From contig JBBRQD010000017.1 of NCBI GenBank assembly GCA_038227045.1, positions 1-64,000 on the forward strand: DNA of 64,000 nucleotides. Direction: 5' to 3'. This stretch comes from JANXLS01 sp038227045. Its GTDB lineage: Bacteria; Planctomycetota; SZUA-567; H5-PLA8. How positions within the stretch are numbered: position 1 is the first letter of the stretch; each line of letters begins with the position of its first letter. Made by a program: the position numbers and the translations under genes. A model generated the notes under the pieces. It did not search any database, was not told the origin of the DNA, and worked only from the letters and a program-made list of their open reading frames with translations. Positions 8,512 to 17,132 of the stretch are shown piece after piece.

Positions 8512-8958
8512 ATGTCCGAATCCAATTCGATTGTATTGACCCGCGCTCCTTTGGACGCGCGCGCGCTTGAGCGCCTCGTTGCCGATCCAGGGGCGGGGGC
8601 GGTCGTGTCTTTCGTTGGGCTGACGCGCGACCATCATTTGGGGCGCCGCGTGCTGGGTTTGGAATACGAGGCGCACGAAATTCTCGCAAAAAGAATGCTG
8701 GAGAAATTGCGCGACGAGGCCATCCAGCGCTTCGGTTTGGTGCGCGCGGCGATTTATCACCGATTGGGACGCGTCGAAATCGGCGAGGCCAGCGTCGTGA
8801 TTGCGGTCAGTTCCGCGCATCGCGCCGCGGCATTTGACGGCTGCCGATTTTTGATCGACGCATTGAAAACCAGCGTGCCGATCTGGAAGAAGGAATTCTA
8901 CGCCGACGGTTCCGCTCCCGATTGGGTCGGCCCGGACGGAAATCCCGTCTCGATTTAA
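8512..8958 (+). CDS. moaE: Molybdopterin synthase catalytic subunit MoaE
   Basis: This 148-residue subunit pairs with MoaD to convert precursor Z to molybdopterin. Diagnostic stretches are 'GAVVSFVGLTRDHHLGRRVLGLEYEAHEILA', 'IYHRLGRVEIGEASVVIAVSSAHRAAAFDGC' and 'LKTSVPIWKKEFYADGS', which contains the catalytic lysines of the KxxxPIWKKE signature. The ATG at 8512 follows the moaD stop by one base and is preferred over the in-frame opening at 8497, which overlaps moaD. Confidence 0.92.
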   Translation: MSESNSIVLTRAPLDARALERLVADPGAGAVVSFVGLTRDHHLGRRVLGLEYEAHEILAKRMLEKLRDEAIQRFGLVRAAIYHRLGRVEIGEASVVIAVSSAHRAAAFDGCRFLIDALKTSVPIWKKEFYADGSAPDWVGPDGNPVSI

Positions 8959-8980
8959 TAGATCGCGGGTTAGACAGTGT

Positions 8981-9022
8981 GGTTGAAGTTTAAAAGGTTG
9001 AAGGTTGAAGGTTGAAAGTTAA
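8981..9022 (+). repeat. Heptamer tandem repeat GGTTGAA
   Basis: Three consecutive GGTTGAA units plus degenerate flanking units (GGTTGAAGTTTAAAAG and GTTGAAAGTT) fill the gap between moaE and the PQQ-propeller gene. The same unit recurs at 40564-40592 and 57393-57429. Confidence 0.7.
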
Positions 9023-9046
9023 TTGACTTGAAGACAGGAATCCGCA

Positions 9047-10354
9047 ATGCGCACTTTCGCTGTATTGTTCACGCTCGCCGCTCTTTCCTTCGCCGCATTC
9101 GCAACCGACGAATGGCCGCAGTTTCGTGGGCCGGGCGGACAGGGTTACGCGGAGGCCAAGGCGCTGCCGGTCACCTGGAGCGAAACGGAGAATATCAAAT
9201 GGAAGACGCCGCTGCCCGGCGAAGCATGGTCGTCGCCTGTAGTGTCCGGCAATGAAATCTGGATGACCAATTCGACCGACGAAGGCAAATCGCTGCGCGC
9301 GTTCAGCGTGGCTCTCGATACCGGCAAGATCATTTTCGATGTCGAAGTCTTTCACGTCGACAAACCCGAATTCAAGCACAAGCTCAACAGTTTCGCCTCG
9401 CCCACTCCGATTTTGGAAAAAGGGCGACTCTATGTTTTCTTCGGCACATACGGCATGGCGTGCCTTTCGACCCACGATGGCAAAAAAATCTGGGAGAACA
9501 CGGACATCAAGCATGCGACGCAAAACGGCGCGGGCAGCACGCCGATTTCGTACAAGGACAAAATTCTTGTGTGCATCGACGGGATGGATGTGCAGTACCA
9601 ACTCGCGCTTAACAAGTCCGACGGCAAAGTGGCGTGGAAGACGCCGCGCTCGATGCCTTTTGGTCCGAAGACTAAGGAAGACATGAAGAAAGCGTATGGC
9701 ACGCCGCTGGTCTATCAATTCGAAGGCAAGGATCAGATGATCGCCACGGCCGCCGAAGGCTTTTACGCGTACGATCCGGCGACGGGCAAGGAACTCTGGC
9801 GCCTGAAGCAGCCTGGTTTTTCAAACGTGCCGATTCCGGTTTATGGAAACGGCATGTTGTTCATGAGCACCGGTTTTATGAAGCCGCAGATGTGGGCGGT
9901 GAAACCGATCGCGGGCGGCAGCGAGAAGCTGGATCTGCCGCCGGAGAATGTGGTCTGGAAGATTAGCGGGCAGGCGACGATGCTCGCGGATGTTGGGAAA
10001 TCCGACGCGAAACCGGTCACGGTGAGCAGCCCGACGCGGCCGTCTCCGATCCTGATTGGCAACCGCCTGTATCTCATCAGCGACACCGGCGCGCTCAGTT
10101 GCCTTGACGCGGCCACCGGCAATGTCGTCTGGATCGAGAAACTCGGCAAGGAATATTCCACCTCGCCGACGTATGTGGACGGCAAGGTGTACCTCTTCAA
10201 TCAAATTGGCAACGCGATTGTCTTTGAACCGGGTGAGACCTACAAAAAGCTCGCGGAAAATACACTCGAAGAAGGCTGCATGGCCTCACCTGCCATCGTC
10301 GGAAAGGCGCTCATCGTGCGAACGAAAAAAGCGCTTTATCGCATCGAAAAGTGA
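9047..10354 (+). CDS. Secreted PQQ-like (BamB-type) beta-propeller protein
   Basis: This 435-residue exported protein has a signal peptide (residues 1-19) followed by 'DEWPQFRGPGGQGYA', the usual beginning of planctomycete PQQ-like repeat proteins. Propeller blades are marked by 'ENIKWKTPLPGEAWSSPVVSG', 'LSTHDGKKIWENT', 'KSDGKVAWKTP', 'YDPATGKELWRLKQP' and 'LDAATGNVVWIEKLGKEYSTSPTYVDGKVYLFNQ'. No catalytic calcium or quinone site can be judged by eye, so it may be a scaffold or a dehydrogenase-like protein. It is a single gene facing a convergent membrane protein; the gap is a short palindrome. Confidence 0.85.
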   Translation: MRTFAVLFTLAALSFAAFATDEWPQFRGPGGQGYAEAKALPVTWSETENIKWKTPLPGEAWSSPVVSGNEIWMTNSTDEGKSLRAFSVALDTGKIIFDVEVFHVDKPEFKHKLNSFASPTPILEKGRLYVFFGTYGMACLSTHDGKKIWENTDIKHATQNGAGSTPISYKDKILVCIDGMDVQYQLALNKSDGKVAWKTPRSMPFGPKTKEDMKKAYGTPLVYQFEGKDQMIATAAEGFYAYDPATGKELWRLKQPGFSNVPIPVYGNGMLFMSTGFMKPQMWAVKPIAGGSEKLDLPPENVVWKISGQATMLADVGKSDAKPVTVSSPTRPSPILIGNRLYLISDTGALSCLDAATGNVVWIEKLGKEYSTSPTYVDGKVYLFNQIGNAIVFEPGETYKKLAENTLEEGCMASPAIVGKALIVRTKKALYRIEK

Positions 10355-10361
10355 TTTACTC

Positions 10362-10388
10362 GTAGGGCGGATTAGAAATCCGCCCTAC
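10362..10388. repeat. GTAGGGCGGATT-AGA-AATCCGCCCTAC hairpin overlapping a stop codon
   Basis: A perfect 12-bp stem around AGA lies between convergent genes. Its right arm supplies the TAG stop (10385-10387, minus strand) of the TPR membrane protein. It belongs to the family at 1809-1875 and 6469-6489. Confidence 0.75.
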
Positions 10389-12208
10389 TTGATTTCCTTC
10401 AAGAGCGCGTCCGCATCGGCCCTCAAACTGGAATTTTTCGGAATCTCCGCGAGGGCAGTGCGGGCGTCTTTCAGTAGCGCTTCCCTTTCGTGCGGGTTTT
10501 GTTTAGCGCATGCCACGGCAGCATTCGCCAGCGCGAAGCGGCCATAATCGTTAGGCGCGAGACGCAGCGCTTCGCGGGCTTTTTCAAGCGCCACCGCCGG
10601 GTCGCGTTTCAAGTACAGGTCCAGCATGCACAAATACGCCAGGCTGGTGCCGTGGGGTTCCGCGAAATCCGGCGCCAGTGCGGTCTTTGTCGCACCGATC
10701 GTGAAAAAGTGTTCCGCTTTCGTGGCGTCGCCCATTGAATACGCGTCAATTCCGAGTTCCATGGCGACCCATTGCTTGCGATTGTAGCGATCGGCATCGG
10801 GGCATTTTTCGAGCGCGATTAAGAACTCGTTTCGCCATGCTTGATGAGCCGTTTCGTATTGCGGCGAACCGGGAACTGCGTTCGTATATTGAGCGAACAA
10901 CTTGCCGCCCAATCCATAGTGGGCGTAAAAGGACTGCGGCTGTTTTCGTGTGGCATCCAACGACAACTCGAACATCGAGGACCAGACATATCCGCGCGCT
11001 GTGGTCAGGGCGACGCAGATCGTGACGAACACGGCACCGAGCGCAAGCGGAAGCCTCTCTTTGAATCTCGCGCCCGCATAACGCGCGATCAACCCCGCCG
11101 CCATTTCGCTGAAGGCGATCCAGAATCCCGGCGCGGCCAGATAAAGGTAGCGGTCCTGCATCCAGTGCACGATCGAGATCAGGTTCGCGTTTGGCGCGAT
11201 CGCTGAAAAAAACCAGAACCAGCCGAAGGCGCACAGCCAGCGATTGCGCGCGAAAAAAATCGTCGCGGCAAGGGTTCCAAAAAAGATCGCGCCATACGTC
11301 CACGCACGCGCGCCGCCCAGCCCCAGGATTGGCTCGACGTAATACATGGCGCTCAATTGAATTGGACAGACGAGATTTAGAAAGTAGCGGCTGAATATCT
11401 CAAGATCGGTCAGGAGCGCCGTGAAAACGGTTCCACCTGGCGGGGCGACAATATCGTCGATATGCGTAAAAAGATTCACGCGCAAACAGACGAACGCAAT
11501 CACGGTTAGCGCGGCCAGTCCGGCGATGCTTGGGATTAAGCTCTTTGAAAGTGAAGCACTTAACGGTTCCGCGTCCCCTTCGCCTTCGTCCGCCCCGAAA
11601 AATCGTGCTTGAATCGCGGGAACCCGATAGACGCATTCGAGCAACGCCATGATCGGCAGCAACCCCAGCGCGCTCGGCTTTCCAAGCAGGGCCAGCGCGA
11701 ATAGAACGCAGGTTACCGGCCAACGCCAGAACGGAGCGTTTGCGGAAATCGCGCCGGATTGGGGCGCCGGCCGAAGCGCGAAAGACTGCGTCCACAGCGC
11801 CGCGAACCCAAACAACGCAGCCAAAGCGTTTTTGCGCTCCGACACCCAGCACAGCGTTTCGCATGTCAGCGGATGAACGGAAAAGAGCAGCGCGATGAAA
11901 AATGCACGCCGCTTCGAAAAGCGCAGCCGCGCCAGCAGGCTCCAGAGGAACAGCGCGGCGCCCGCGTGAAGCAGCAACGTGTCCAAACGGACGCCGGGCG
12001 CCCAACTGTGGAAGCGTTTTTCAGCCCACCCGGCGTGCAGCCATCGGTCTACTTTGTAAGACAGCATGGCGACGGGAATATACGAGGTGTTTCTTTTCGG
12101 AACGAAATAATCCCATGCGGTCGTCGCGTCTGCAAATATGGGACTGTCGATGTGAGCGGAATCGTCGTACTCAATAAATGGCGCGCCGAAACAGCCGATC
12201 AGAGCCAC
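10385..12208 (-). CDS. Membrane protein with C-terminal TPRs (TMTC/GT-C-like)
   Basis: This 607-residue protein has many membrane helices across the first 400 residues and TPR-like helices in the last 180 ('FAEPHGTSLAYLCMLDLYLKRDPAVALEKAREALRLAPNDYGRF'). An acidic loop 'EYDDSAH' near the N terminus and 'HPLTCETLCWVSERKNALAALF' near residue 108 match planctomycete TMTC-like proteins, a GT-C glycosyltransferase group whose donors and acceptors are unknown. The start is problematic. GTG at 12208 lies inside what looks like the first membrane helix, and the 24 in-frame codons upstream to the preceding stop have no ATG, GTG or TTG although they encode a hydrophobic run. It follows the HD gene, in the same frame after that gene's TGA. 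Confidence 0.75.
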   Translation of the reverse strand: MALIGCFGAPFIEYDDSAHIDSPIFADATTAWDYFVPKRNTSYIPVAMLSYKVDRWLHAGWAEKRFHSWAPGVRLDTLLLHAGAALFLWSLLARLRFSKRRAFFIALLFSVHPLTCETLCWVSERKNALAALFGFAALWTQSFALRPAPQSGAISANAPFWRWPVTCVLFALALLGKPSALGLLPIMALLECVYRVPAIQARFFGADEGEGDAEPLSASLSKSLIPSIAGLAALTVIAFVCLRVNLFTHIDDIVAPPGGTVFTALLTDLEIFSRYFLNLVCPIQLSAMYYVEPILGLGGARAWTYGAIFFGTLAATIFFARNRWLCAFGWFWFFSAIAPNANLISIVHWMQDRYLYLAAPGFWIAFSEMAAGLIARYAGARFKERLPLALGAVFVTICVALTTARGYVWSSMFELSLDATRKQPQSFYAHYGLGGKLFAQYTNAVPGSPQYETAHQAWRNEFLIALEKCPDADRYNRKQWVAMELGIDAYSMGDATKAEHFFTIGATKTALAPDFAEPHGTSLAYLCMLDLYLKRDPAVALEKAREALRLAPNDYGRFALANAAVACAKQNPHEREALLKDARTALAEIPKNSSLRADADALLKEIK

Positions 12209-12280
12209 GCCGCCGCTCAGCGCGATGGCCGCGCCGCACAGCCAAAAAGAAGTCGATGCTTTGATGCGCGCGTCTCCGTT

Positions 12281-12844
12281 TCAATCCCGCACGACAAACG
12301 CCTGGGCGAGATGCCGCTTGAGGTCTTCAAATCCGTTGCGCAGCGCGTCTTCGAGCGGCGGGCAGACGTTTTCACAGGCTTTTAGAATGCGCTCGGTTTC
12401 GTGCACGTACCGCTCGCACTTTTCCTTCGGCGGATTTTCGCCGCGCAGCAGATCGGTGACATTGTCCAGCCTGTCGGCCAGTTTGATGCGCTTGGCTCGC
12501 GGCGTGATGAACCGGATGTGCTCGATCATGGTCGACCGGCGCTGCGCTTTCGGCAGGCGATTGTCATTGGTCAGTTCGGCGACCAGCGACGCGACCGGCG
12601 CGCCGAATTGATGCGCAATCGTGTCGAAGGTCGCGCCGCAGTCTTCGATCGTGTCGTGCAGATAGGCGGCGCAGAGCACTTCCTGATCGTGCTCGGCAGC
12701 GATGGTGCGAAGATATTCGACCACGCGGAATAGATGCACGGCGTACGGCGTTTTTTCGTCGTCGCGTGTCTGGCTGGCGTGCGCCTGGCACGCAAAGAGG
12801 GCTGCCCGGGCGATTTTATCGGCCGCATCTAATTCTTTAGTCAT
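12281..12844 (-). CDS. HD-domain hydrolase, small alarmone hydrolase (SpoT/MESH1-like)
   Basis: This 187-residue protein resembles the hydrolase half of RelA/SpoT proteins. Metal-binding positions are visible: H37 in 'PYAVHLFRV', the H63-D64 pair in 'AAYLHDTIEDC', and D124 in 'IKLADRLDNVTDL'. There is no synthetase or TGS domain, so by family it would degrade (p)ppGpp or act on NADPH-like substrates as MESH1 does. It lies 19 bp downstream of the large PKD protein gene, and its TGA at 12281-12283 is followed at once by the open frame of the membrane glycosyltransferase-like protein. Confidence 0.8.
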   Translation of the reverse strand: MTKELDAADKIARAALFACQAHASQTRDDEKTPYAVHLFRVVEYLRTIAAEHDQEVLCAAYLHDTIEDCGATFDTIAHQFGAPVASLVAELTNDNRLPKAQRRSTMIEHIRFITPRAKRIKLADRLDNVTDLLRGENPPKEKCERYVHETERILKACENVCPPLEDALRNGFEDLKRHLAQAFVVRD

Positions 12845-12863
12845 GCGGGCATCTTAATGGGTC

Positions 12864-15800
12864 TTACCGCAATTTCCAGGACTTGGCGGCGGCCGTTGTC
12901 CGTCCTATGTACATGAAGCGCCCGGCGCTCAGCTTCGTGGTATCGGCCAAGTCGATCTGGAACGATAAATTCATATCGACCTTCACAATGTCCGTTCCCG
13001 ATTTGGCGAGGGGCAAACCCGTTCCCCCGGCCGCGTCGTCCTGCGGCACGTTCAACATCTGCAGGCTGAATGCGCCGGTGACCGAATTAAACGTCATCTT
13101 TTTCAAACCGCTGGCCGGAGCCGGTTTCGCGGTGAACGTCAGGATGCCGTTCTTGTTCACAATCAAAAATGTGGGGAGCGTTATGTTGTAGTCGCCCAAA
13201 AAAATCTTGAAATTTCCGGAGGTGCTGTTGAGTTTGATCACGCCGGGTTTTACAAGTTGTCCTTTGATCGTGAATGTGTGTCCTTTTAACGACACTTCCT
13301 GCGCCGTGAAACTGGAGATCAGGAACGCTCCGGAGATTTCGCTGCCCGTCCCGCCGAATGCGTAGTTCGCCAGGCCGGTGACATTTTTCTTGGCATGATA
13401 AAGTGTCTCCACGTTGGCCTGCAACGTGAGTGTATCGACGCCGATCGTGAGCGGCAGGGGCACGGGAACGGCCGTGGTAATGGTGTCGTTGACCATACCC
13501 AGTGCAGCCATCTCAGCACGAATGCTTGCGGACCCCACTTGAAACAAGAAAACGCCAGTCGCGGGATTGATTGCAAAATTAATGACGGGCGTCGCCCCCG
13601 ATGCCGATTTGAATTGTCCTTTTGCATCGAGGTTAAAAGCAAACGTTTTCCCGCCGAGTGAAACCTGCGCGATCAATCCGGTCACCGTGTTGTTGAGCGA
13701 CGAGACATCGAAGACGCCGGTTATCGTGGCCGCATCGTTGCTTAAATTGAAGTAATCGAGTTTGACCACCGCACTGCGTATGAACAGTCCCGGTACAATC
13801 GGCGGCGTATTGGCGAGTGGTACGCCGAGCGGTGTCGCCTGTCCCGAATTGCCGCCAGTGCCGACCGTGATGACGGCCGTGTCGAAGACGCTGTATGCGC
13901 CTTTCGTCAGCCTCAATTGGGCGATATAGGTTCCATTGTTCTTATAAATGTGCGAGGGAGAGACCAATGTCGAGGAGGTTCCGTCGCCGAAATCCCAATT
14001 CAATGTATCGTAACTGCCCGTCGAATTCAGCGAATTGAAGCTGACCGTCAGCGGCGCTTCGCCCGATGACGGACTGGCCGACGCGACCGCGACCAACGGG
14101 ACGCCAATCGAACCGGCGGCGGAGGAGTCTACGAGCGCGGCGGCGACGTTGATGCGGTCGGCGGGCTGCGAGGCGCCGTTGCGCCCGTCGAGCCACGCCA
14201 CAAGGAACAAATTTCCGCCTTGCGACGCGACGCTGTTGCGAAGGATTCCGCGCGTGGCGCTGTCGATCTGAAACGGAATCGGATCCATATCGGTGCCGTC
14301 GAAACTCACGCGCTTTCCAATAATGTGGTACACGGTGCTGCTGACGCGTTCGTTGCGCAGGAATAGCCACTCGGTGGCTCCCGGAAAAGCGGGGGCAAAC
14401 GAATCGAGCGATTGATTGCCGATTGGACCGAGTCCCATTTCGGCGAAGATGCCGGTCGGCGGCGTCACCGCGCCGGTTAGGCTGAGATGGTGCAGATAAA
14501 CGGCGCTGCTTTCAATCTGGGCAAACGACGACAGAATCTGCCATTCGTTGTTGTTGAACACGGCGCCGATTGGCCGTCCATATCCAATAGAACCATCCGT
14601 TTGCACTTCAGTGTCTTTGAACAGCGCCGTGCCGCCCGGATCCAGCACGACACCACTGGTCTGAATGCGAATGCTGCGGTGCAGCGCGGGTATTTCATTG
14701 AGTTCCTGATACAAAAGCAGCGTGTCACCGTTGGGCCGTTGCGCGGTCAGGTACTCGAGCGCCTGGTTGATGACCGTGAAATTGGATTTTACCGCCACGG
14801 CTTGGGCGGCGACGCCCAGGCTGGTCACGAACGTGTAATACACCTGCGAACCGCCGGTAAGATTCTGGGGCGTGTCCGACCATGCCACGACAAAATTGGT
14901 GCCATTGTAGGTCGCGAGCGGATCTTCAGTGACGTTGCCGGTTGTGGCCGAAATCAGGAAATCGGTGCCACCGAGCAACGTTCCAGTACTGCCCACGATC
15001 GCGCCGCGAATGCCGGGGCTGACCTTCTGATCGTCAGACCACACCACCAGCCAATTCGAGCCGTCGAAGGCACATTCGATGCGTTGAAAACGCCACGGCA
15101 GCGGCGCGCCGACATTGCTTGAAATGGCGAACGGCGTGGACACGGTTCCGGATTGTGAAACGGTCGCACCGAGAATCTGCGGAAGGGCCGGGCCGGCCGT
15201 GTAGTCCGTCCACGCGACCAGATAATTGTTGCTGCCCGCACATACTGTCGGCTGATCGACGCCCGTTGCATTGCCGACTTCGTTCGAAACCGCAAAATCG
15301 GTTCCCACCAGCGGATCGATCACCACGGGGTATTGCGCCTGGTCGAGCCAGGCCAACGGAATGGCGAAGTAGGCGCTCATCGCGAGCGCGTCGAGAACAG
15401 GCTCGACGATCAGGCTCTTGCCGCCGGCGTCGCGCACCATGACCTGTCCATACCGCACGGCGATCGCTCCGGCTTTGTCCGCAAAAAAGATTCCACCGTT
15501 TCGCCCCGAGCGGGCCGGCAAAGCCACGAGATCTTTCAATTCCATATCGAACGCGAAGGCGAGATCCTCGTCGCCGGCCGGTTTTGCGTCCAGCACAAAG
15601 CTCTGTTCAATGCCGTCGCCGCGCGGTTCGTAGCATTCTTCAAGCGACGGAGCGCGCCAATAACTGATTCCGCCCGCGCCCTTCGCCACCGCCACTTCGG
15701 TATCGGCAGAAACGTCCGTATCGCGGTCAAATAGGGCCAAGGCGCCACTGGTGACGCTCTTGAGCCGCACGCGCAATTCGCTCGTCTTTCCGCTTGCTGA

Positions 15801-16145
15801 TTTGGGCAAATAACGCAACCCATCGCCGGCGGAAAGCAGCGCCGTATATCGCGCTGTCGATGCTTCGTAGACGCCGTTGGCGCGTTCGACAAACATCGGT
15901 GCCTCGGGCATTTTCGCCGCGCCGCCGGCCACGCGTTTTGGGGGTGTTTTTGAAAAAGTGACCGGCGCAATAGGAGCGACTGCCGCTTCGCTGGCCGATG
16001 GAGATACCGGCACAAATGCCGTTACCGGGGCTGCCGCTGGATGGTTCTTCGAGATAGGCTTTAGAAGGGCCAGAGCTGCGCCGCTGCCCGCCGCGAGAGC
16101 GAAAATCCAGGCCATGCCGTAGTATTTTGTTTTCCGAAACATCAA
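12864..16145 (-). CDS. Large surface/secreted protein with PKD domain
   Basis: This 1093-residue protein has an N-terminal signal anchor (about 11-28), a Pro/Ala-rich linker to about residue 80, and a long beta-rich region with repeated 'N(Y/W/F)(L/V)VAW(S/T)D' units at about 307-314, 364-371, 417-424 and 646-653. A PKD domain follows at about 683-762 with the signature 'WDFGDGTSSTLVSPSHIYKNNGTY'. The C-terminal third has repeated strands such as 'VPLPLTIGVDTLTLQANV' and 'MTFNSVTGAFSLQMLNVP'. PKD domains mediate interactions of extracellular proteins. A cell-surface or adhesive role is inferred; no catalytic residues were found. Confidence 0.75.
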   Translation of the reverse strand: MMFRKTKYYGMAWIFALAAGSGAALALLKPISKNHPAAAPVTAFVPVSPSASEAAVAPIAPVTFSKTPPKRVAGGAAKMPEAPMFVERANGVYEASTARYTALLSAGDGLRYLPKSASGKTSELRVRLKSVTSGALALFDRDTDVSADTEVAVAKGAGGISYWRAPSLEECYEPRGDGIEQSFVLDAKPAGDEDLAFAFDMELKDLVALPARSGRNGGIFFADKAGAIAVRYGQVMVRDAGGKSLIVEPVLDALAMSAYFAIPLAWLDQAQYPVVIDPLVGTDFAVSNEVGNATGVDQPTVCAGSNNYLVAWTDYTAGPALPQILGATVSQSGTVSTPFAISSNVGAPLPWRFQRIECAFDGSNWLVVWSDDQKVSPGIRGAIVGSTGTLLGGTDFLISATTGNVTEDPLATYNGTNFVVAWSDTPQNLTGGSQVYYTFVTSLGVAAQAVAVKSNFTVINQALEYLTAQRPNGDTLLLYQELNEIPALHRSIRIQTSGVVLDPGGTALFKDTEVQTDGSIGYGRPIGAVFNNNEWQILSSFAQIESSAVYLHHLSLTGAVTPPTGIFAEMGLGPIGNQSLDSFAPAFPGATEWLFLRNERVSSTVYHIIGKRVSFDGTDMDPIPFQIDSATRGILRNSVASQGGNLFLVAWLDGRNGASQPADRINVAAALVDSSAAGSIGVPLVAVASASPSSGEAPLTVSFNSLNSTGSYDTLNWDFGDGTSSTLVSPSHIYKNNGTYIAQLRLTKGAYSVFDTAVITVGTGGNSGQATPLGVPLANTPPIVPGLFIRSAVVKLDYFNLSNDAATITGVFDVSSLNNTVTGLIAQVSLGGKTFAFNLDAKGQFKSASGATPVINFAINPATGVFLFQVGSASIRAEMAALGMVNDTITTAVPVPLPLTIGVDTLTLQANVETLYHAKKNVTGLANYAFGGTGSEISGAFLISSFTAQEVSLKGHTFTIKGQLVKPGVIKLNSTSGNFKIFLGDYNITLPTFLIVNKNGILTFTAKPAPASGLKKMTFNSVTGAFSLQMLNVPQDDAAGGTGLPLAKSGTDIVKVDMNLSFQIDLADTTKLSAGRFMYIGRTTAAAKSWKLR

Positions 16146-16427
16146 ACCAACCTCTCCACTGTAAGCGCGCAGTCCCCACTTCTGTATAGCAATGGTGATT
16201 CTACGTGCGTTCGCGCTTACTACAATAAAAACGGCTTCTTTTTAAGGGAGTCACAATGATTAGAAGCCGCGCAACGGCATATTCTTCAATATTCTTCCGG
16301 CGAATCGGAAATGTAATCAAAACTCTCAAACTGGGTGAGAATGGCGGGCGGTTGGCTATAGTTGCGGCATGTTCTCCTCTTCCCCTTTTGAGAGGGAAAG
16401 AGGCGTGCACCTCGATTCCGTCACCTC
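16146..16427. other. Non-coding gap upstream of the PKD gene
   Basis: No convincing gene is seen. Two weak palindromes are present: CGGCTTCT...AGAAGCCG around 16239-16269, and an imperfect CCTCTTCCCC...GGGAAAGAGG at about 16376-16403. The open frame that runs from here into the MITE is treated as spurious. Confidence 0.5.
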
Positions 16428-16592
16428 TATTGACCCGCGAATTTCTAAAGCATCATTCTCGCTTGCGGCGGGCGGCGTTGAACTTCGTTGGTCTCGCACG
16501 GCGTATCTTCCCAATACGCCTTTGCTCGACCGCCTCGTTCAACTTGACCGGCGCGGCGCGATAATGACGCTTTAGAAACGCGCGGGCCAATA
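16428..16592 (+). repeat. MITE-like palindromic element, copy 2
   Basis: A 161-bp element (16430-16590) begins TTGACCCGCGAATTTCTAAA and ends with the imperfect inverse, TTTAGAAACGCGCGGGCCAA. It is bracketed by TA on both sides (16428-16429 and 16591-16592). Terminal inverted repeats of about 28 bp, a central hairpin GGCGTAT...ATACGCC and partially complementary inner arms make the whole element a long imperfect palindrome. TA flanks are the target duplication typical of IS630/Tc1-mariner type elements. No transposase is encoded. Confidence 0.85.
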
Positions 16593-16595
16593 AAT

Positions 16596-17003
16596 CTACT
16601 TAATCTCAAACTCTTCAACAAACTTGCCGCTAAAATCTTCGATTCTTACAATTAAGCTCTTGACTCCGTTTGCGATGGAGTCGCTTGCTAATATTTTCAC
16701 ATTTAAGTTGTAATCGCGCTCGACTTTCATGCCGTCGAAGACGATTTTGATATGGGTCTTGTCGTTGACTGAATTACTCGAGATATCGGTGCTGCTATGA
16801 AAAACGTTGGACCTGTCCCACTTTACTTTCTCGATTTTCACGGGCACGTATGAATTGCCGTGCTTCGCTGGCCCGATTGTGAGCGTTGATTGCGAACTAT
16901 CGACTTCGGCTTGAGCTTCCAATTTCATAATCTTCTCTTCCGCGCGGCCACTCAGCGCCATTATTGAAATTGCGGTTGCGGCGATACTCATCAATGCCTT
17001 CAT
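16596..17003 (-). CDS. Small secreted protein of unknown function
   Basis: This 135-residue protein has a signal peptide (residues 1-21, 'MSIAATAISIMALSGRAEE'). The remainder alternates strands ('IKIVFDGMKVERDYNLNVKILASD', 'KSLIVRIEDFSGKFVEEFEIK'), which suggests a beta-sandwich. No family is recognised. A GGAG lies 10 bp before the ATG. Its stop codon is only 3 bp from the flanking TA of MITE copy 2, so the element sits right at the gene's 3' end. Confidence 0.6.
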   Translation of the reverse strand: MKALMSIAATAISIMALSGRAEEKIMKLEAQAEVDSSQSTLTIGPAKHGNSYVPVKIEKVKWDRSNVFHSSTDISSNSVNDKTHIKIVFDGMKVERDYNLNVKILASDSIANGVKSLIVRIEDFSGKFVEEFEIK

Positions 17004-17132
17004 CGGGTTGTCTCCGTTATTGCGCTCATGAAGTGATCCGTCTAAAAGTAAGACAGAATTTCGATTCGCATTGCTGCAATTCAGCGTATTGGTTTATTCA
17101 AGAGAACGCGCTCATTTCGTAAGGATGCGATC

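Noticed and set aside
16256..16564. 102-codon plus-strand frame ending in the MITE, whose last 45 residues match a frame at 3-140 on the minus strand
   Set aside because: The shared peptide is just the translation of the repeat; the upstream halves are unrelated and there is no ribosome site.
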